Part shown: positions 4,708 through 7,001 of the stretch, piece after piece | How the letters are laid out: every line of letters begins with the position of its first letter | Position numbering within the stretch: the first letter of the stretch is position 1 | NCBI GenBank assembly: GCA_903831545.1 | Contig: CAIKYI010000482.1 | Span: forward strand, 1-7,001 | Reading direction: 5' to 3' | Source: an uncultured Methylobacter sp. | GTDB taxonomy: Bacteria > Pseudomonadota > Gammaproteobacteria > Methylococcales > Methylomonadaceae | DNA length: 7,001 nucleotides | Position numbers and translations under genes: made by a program | Notes under the pieces: model-generated | The model's database searches: none | Seen by the model: only the letters and a program-made list of their open reading frames with translations | Told to the model about the DNA's origin: nothing

Positions 4708-6360
4708 CTACGCCGAATAACCGAAGGCTTTAATAAACGGTTGCAACTCAGAAATAATCGGCCCAAACTGCTTTTCGTAATGCTTCCAACGCGCCACTGC
4801 GCTGCTGTAAACAGGTTGCGAAACGGCTGCAAAACTGGGCGTGGAAATATAACGCCCCTTAGCCCGCTCATGAAATTGTTCTACGCCGGCATGCCAGGGC
4901 AAGTCTAAAAACTCAAAGACCCGCCGGTAAGTCGTTTCAAAATCGGCAACCGTATCTTCGTAGCGCAACTCCAAATACGTCGGTTGAATAGTGCCCCGCA
5001 ATTTCAACCAATAACTCATCACCGCCGCATATTGTCTGGCTATGCCTTCCCAGGACAGTAAATTAACGGTCGCAGGTGCCGGACTAAAGGCCTGCATAAA
5101 ACAACTGACACAAATATCGCGTGGATCGCGTAACGCAAACAAAATCTTGGCTTCCGGAAAAATCACGCTGATGACACCCACATCCATAGTGTTTAACGCA
5201 TTCTTGTCAACCACCTGCTTGTGCATCACTTCCGAACCATACTCTTCACGCATACGCCGCCAGTAAAACTGCCGCAACTGTTGTATCCCTGACACCGACA
5301 ACGACTGTAAAGCCGCTGCGTGATCGCTGCCGTTACCGCAAAGTTTTTGCAGCTCCTGGGTCAATTCATGAACAATACTGCTTTCGTCAGTGGCTATAAT
5401 TTGCGGATGAGCGCCCAACACCTGTTCGGTCAAGGTAGTACCTGACCGCAAAACACCCATCAAAAACGCCGGTACCGGCAAGCCATCATTGCACAATTCA
5501 GCCACCGGCCAGCGTTGTAAAAGTTGCCGGGAAAAACTTTCGCTGTTGCGGACCAGGGTGTCAAACAAATGCTCACGTTCGGCAGGATGTTGCTTCAATG
5601 CCGCATAATTTCTGGCTGCAGACTTGGTCAAAGCGGCAAAAGCTTCTTCATAGCGCCCCAGTTTATCAAGAATGACGCCTGCCTCCAGATTGGCCCTTGC
5701 GGTTTGTTCTGGGTCGGCGTTACGGGCAATAACTTGCTGTAGCCGTTGTAAAGCCGCGTCAGTTTGGCCGGTCTTGTCTTCAATCAACGCCAGTAAAACA
5801 TGACTGCCAGGGTGCTCCGGCAAAAGCTTGCAAACCTGCTGCGCCAGCGGCAGTGCCTCGGCATTATTGTTAACCCGGGTCAGACACAGCACCAGATTAT
5901 TCAAGGCAGACGCCGACTCCGGCGCCAAGGTCACAACCAGTCGCGCCAAACGCTCGGCAGCTTTTGCTTCTCCCCAATAGAGCAACTGGGCGGATAATTC
6001 CTGCGCCAGACGGGGATCACGGGTTTTAAGAGCTTGCCGTTCCAGCAATTTTGTTGCCTGCAATAAATAAGCAACGCCTTCTTTAAGGCGCCTTTGCCAA
6101 CAAAGCGCTTGCCCAAGGCTGGCCAAAAAATATGCGTCAGCCGGTTTGGCTTTATGTAATTGCCTAAACCATGATTCCGCCAGGGCAAAATCGGAATTGG
6201 CTACCGCTTGTTGGGCGTACTGCTGCAAGGTTGTAATGTCGGTAATCGGGCTATTACCCTGTAGATTGCCAGTGCGGGCGCAACATGCCTTATATTTTTT
6301 TCGGCTGCCGCAGGGACATGGCTCATTGCGGCCGATTTTGCTGGTAGCAGTTTGGGTCAT
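4708..6360 (-). CDS. SEC-C / TPR / sulfotransferase protein
   Basis: A predicted PAPS-dependent sulfotransferase of 550 residues; no signal peptide, so cytoplasmic. Domains in order: a SEC-C zinc-binding motif (residues 10-27; GRNEPCPCGSRKKYKACC, Cys 15, 17, 26, 27), TPR-like helical repeats at about 44-250, and a sulfotransferase fold at about 296-550. In the last, GVLRSGTTLTEQ (302-313) is the 5'-phosphosulfate loop. ATDESS (323-328) carries an acidic residue in the place where tyrosylprotein-sulfotransferase-like enzymes have the catalytic Glu. RDPRDICVS (411-419) provides the Arg and Ser of the 3'-phosphate site, and RYED (467-470) and QPVYSSAVARW (515-525) fit the TPR-sulfotransferase family. 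Substrate unknown; protein tyrosine or a glycan are the usual options. Its ATG overlaps the stop of the upstream CTERM-tailed peptidase as ATGA, implying one operon and coupled translation. SEC-C motifs usually contact partner proteins or ribosomes, so co-translational recruitment is conceivable but inferred. Confidence 0.9.
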   Translation of the reverse strand: MTQTATSKIGRNEPCPCGSRKKYKACCARTGNLQGNSPITDITTLQQYAQQAVANSDFALAESWFRQLHKAKPADAYFLASLGQALCWQRRLKEGVAYLLQATKLLERQALKTRDPRLAQELSAQLLYWGEAKAAERLARLVVTLAPESASALNNLVLCLTRVNNNAEALPLAQQVCKLLPEHPGSHVLLALIEDKTGQTDAALQRLQQVIARNADPEQTARANLEAGVILDKLGRYEEAFAALTKSAARNYAALKQHPAEREHLFDTLVRNSESFSRQLLQRWPVAELCNDGLPVPAFLMGVLRSGTTLTEQVLGAHPQIIATDESSIVHELTQELQKLCGNGSDHAAALQSLSVSGIQQLRQFYWRRMREEYGSEVMHKQVVDKNALNTMDVGVISVIFPEAKILFALRDPRDICVSCFMQAFSPAPATVNLLSWEGIARQYAAVMSYWLKLRGTIQPTYLELRYEDTVADFETTYRRVFEFLDLPWHAGVEQFHERAKGRYISTPSFAAVSQPVYSSAVARWKHYEKQFGPIISELQPFIKAFGYSA

Positions 6361-7001
6361 GTGCGACGGCGACCGGCAAAACCAAGACCGGCTATGGCAC
6401 TGCCAAACAGGTACAACGCACCCGGCAAGGGGACAGGTGCAGTATTAATATCACCCGTATGCCAGGCCAGCGAATAATCCCAGGAGAAATTGCCGGCTTC
6501 GCCTGACTTTACCAACAGTTGATAGTTGTGCCCCGTTACTAAATTTGCCCAGATATTTTCAGTATTATCCAGGGTGCTGTTAGAAAAAGCCGAAGTCGTC
6601 TGGGTCGTTTCGTCAAATAACTCCAGATTCAGGTTGTGTAAGGTTGTGGTTAAATTACCGTTATTTGCTACGCCGATATTCCAAACCAAAGAGGCCGACA
6701 AATTGCTATCTGCGCTTGCACTGAATTTATAAGTTGCAGTCTTATTGCTTTCGGAAGCTCCGCCAAAAGACGCATCATAATCAAATCCGTTCTGGGCAAT
6801 TGCACCAGCGTTAACCCCGCCGTCTTCCTGACTGTTTTGTTCGCCTGCCGCGATAATTTGATAACTGTGCAACGCATTGACCTGCCCTGCCCCAAATCGA
6901 TCGTCCAAACCGTTAGCGGTCTGATGACCTGCACTGCGGTAATCAGTGATATTGGCGACAGTAATACCATTGTTTGTCGCTCGATCGGCACCTGCCATCA
7001 A
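6357..7001 (-). CDS. C-terminal part of a subtilisin-like (S8) peptidase with VPxP-CTERM tail (5' end beyond window)
   Basis: The visible 214 residues (the first codon, read as Leu TTG, is interior) belong to the end of a larger secreted protein cut by the window edge. LDDRFGAGQVNA (about residues 32-43) is the segment that closes the S8 peptidase domain in many subtilases. It normally follows the catalytic GTSxAxP, which would lie beyond 7001, so catalytic competence cannot be judged. A beta-sandwich domain of the kind found after subtilase domains follows (ATYKFSASADSNLSASLVW ... LHNLNLELFD ... LAWHTGD). The tail VPLPGALYLFGSAIAG then GRRRT (190-214) is an exosortase sorting signal. Its TGA overlaps the ATG of the sulfotransferase by ATGA. 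It probably matures or degrades surface proteins, and could be a substrate of its partner. The S8 call rests on a short conserved stretch and the domain layout. Confidence 0.75.
   Translation of the reverse strand: MMAGADRATNNGITVANITDYRSAGHQTANGLDDRFGAGQVNALHSYQIIAAGEQNSQEDGGVNAGAIAQNGFDYDASFGGASESNKTATYKFSASADSNLSASLVWNIGVANNGNLTTTLHNLNLELFDETTQTTSAFSNSTLDNTENIWANLVTGHNYQLLVKSGEAGNFSWDYSLAWHTGDINTAPVPLPGALYLFGSAIAGLGFAGRRRT

Noticed and set aside
4548..6188. Several 65-107-codon frames on both strands within or over the sulfotransferase gene
   Set aside because: They are out-of-frame or antisense to a gene with clear domain motifs and have no support of their own.
1..7001. CRISPR array, tRNA, rRNA, transposase or toxin-antitoxin genes
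   Set aside because: No regularly spaced repeats, cloverleaf-like sequences, rRNA segments or transposase motifs were seen on either strand.

Overview
The window looks like accessory chromosome of a gammaproteobacterial methanotroph or close relative (Methylococcales). This is an inference from three exosortase-type C-terminal sorting tails of the VPxPGA...LFGSAxAGx...RR kind, which is typical of VPLPA-CTERM/PEP-CTERM proteins in that group, together with moderate GC coding DNA and AT-rich intergenic spacers. No exosortase gene lies in the window.

Left block (1-2854): two distantly related CTERM-tailed secreted proteins are transcribed divergently, at 120-1085 (-) and 1800-2786 (+). Each has a -24/-12 (sigma-54) promoter with exact 12-bp GG-to-GC spacing. 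The two promoters are symmetric about a 17-bp palindrome at 1509-1525, which looks like a shared activator site. Each mRNA starts with a hairpin and then carries a leader resembling the GEMM-I (cyclic-di-GMP-I) aptamer: a CCCGTY-GNRA-GGCGGG stem-loop, a GGAAA linker, and an ATCT...AGAT-containing second stem. Each gene ends in a terminator. The minus-strand gene keeps a signal-peptide reading frame but has no canonical start codon for it.

Middle block (2855-4430): a non-coding stretch holds an 18-bp direct repeat with a 31-bp period, a weaker sigma-54 candidate, and a hairpin that reads as a terminator on both strands. It is followed by a small secreted four-cysteine protein of unknown function (3247-3720) with a strong terminator. 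Next is a PilZ-domain protein (start uncertain, 3984 or 4011, to 4430), a likely cyclic-di-GMP receptor.

Right block (4431-7001): a nested palindromic REP/MITE-like element (4572-4665) separates convergent genes. On the minus strand, the C-terminal part of a subtilisin-like (S8) peptidase with a CTERM tail overlaps by ATGA a SEC-C/TPR/sulfotransferase protein, so the two are probably translationally coupled.

Overall reading (inference): a surface or extracellular-matrix module in which exosortase-targeted proteins are controlled by sigma-54 and possibly by cyclic-dinucleotide-sensing leaders. A PilZ effector and a sulfotransferase-protease pair lie next to it. The most novel-looking signals are the symmetric divergent sigma-54 control region and the paired variant GEMM-like leaders.
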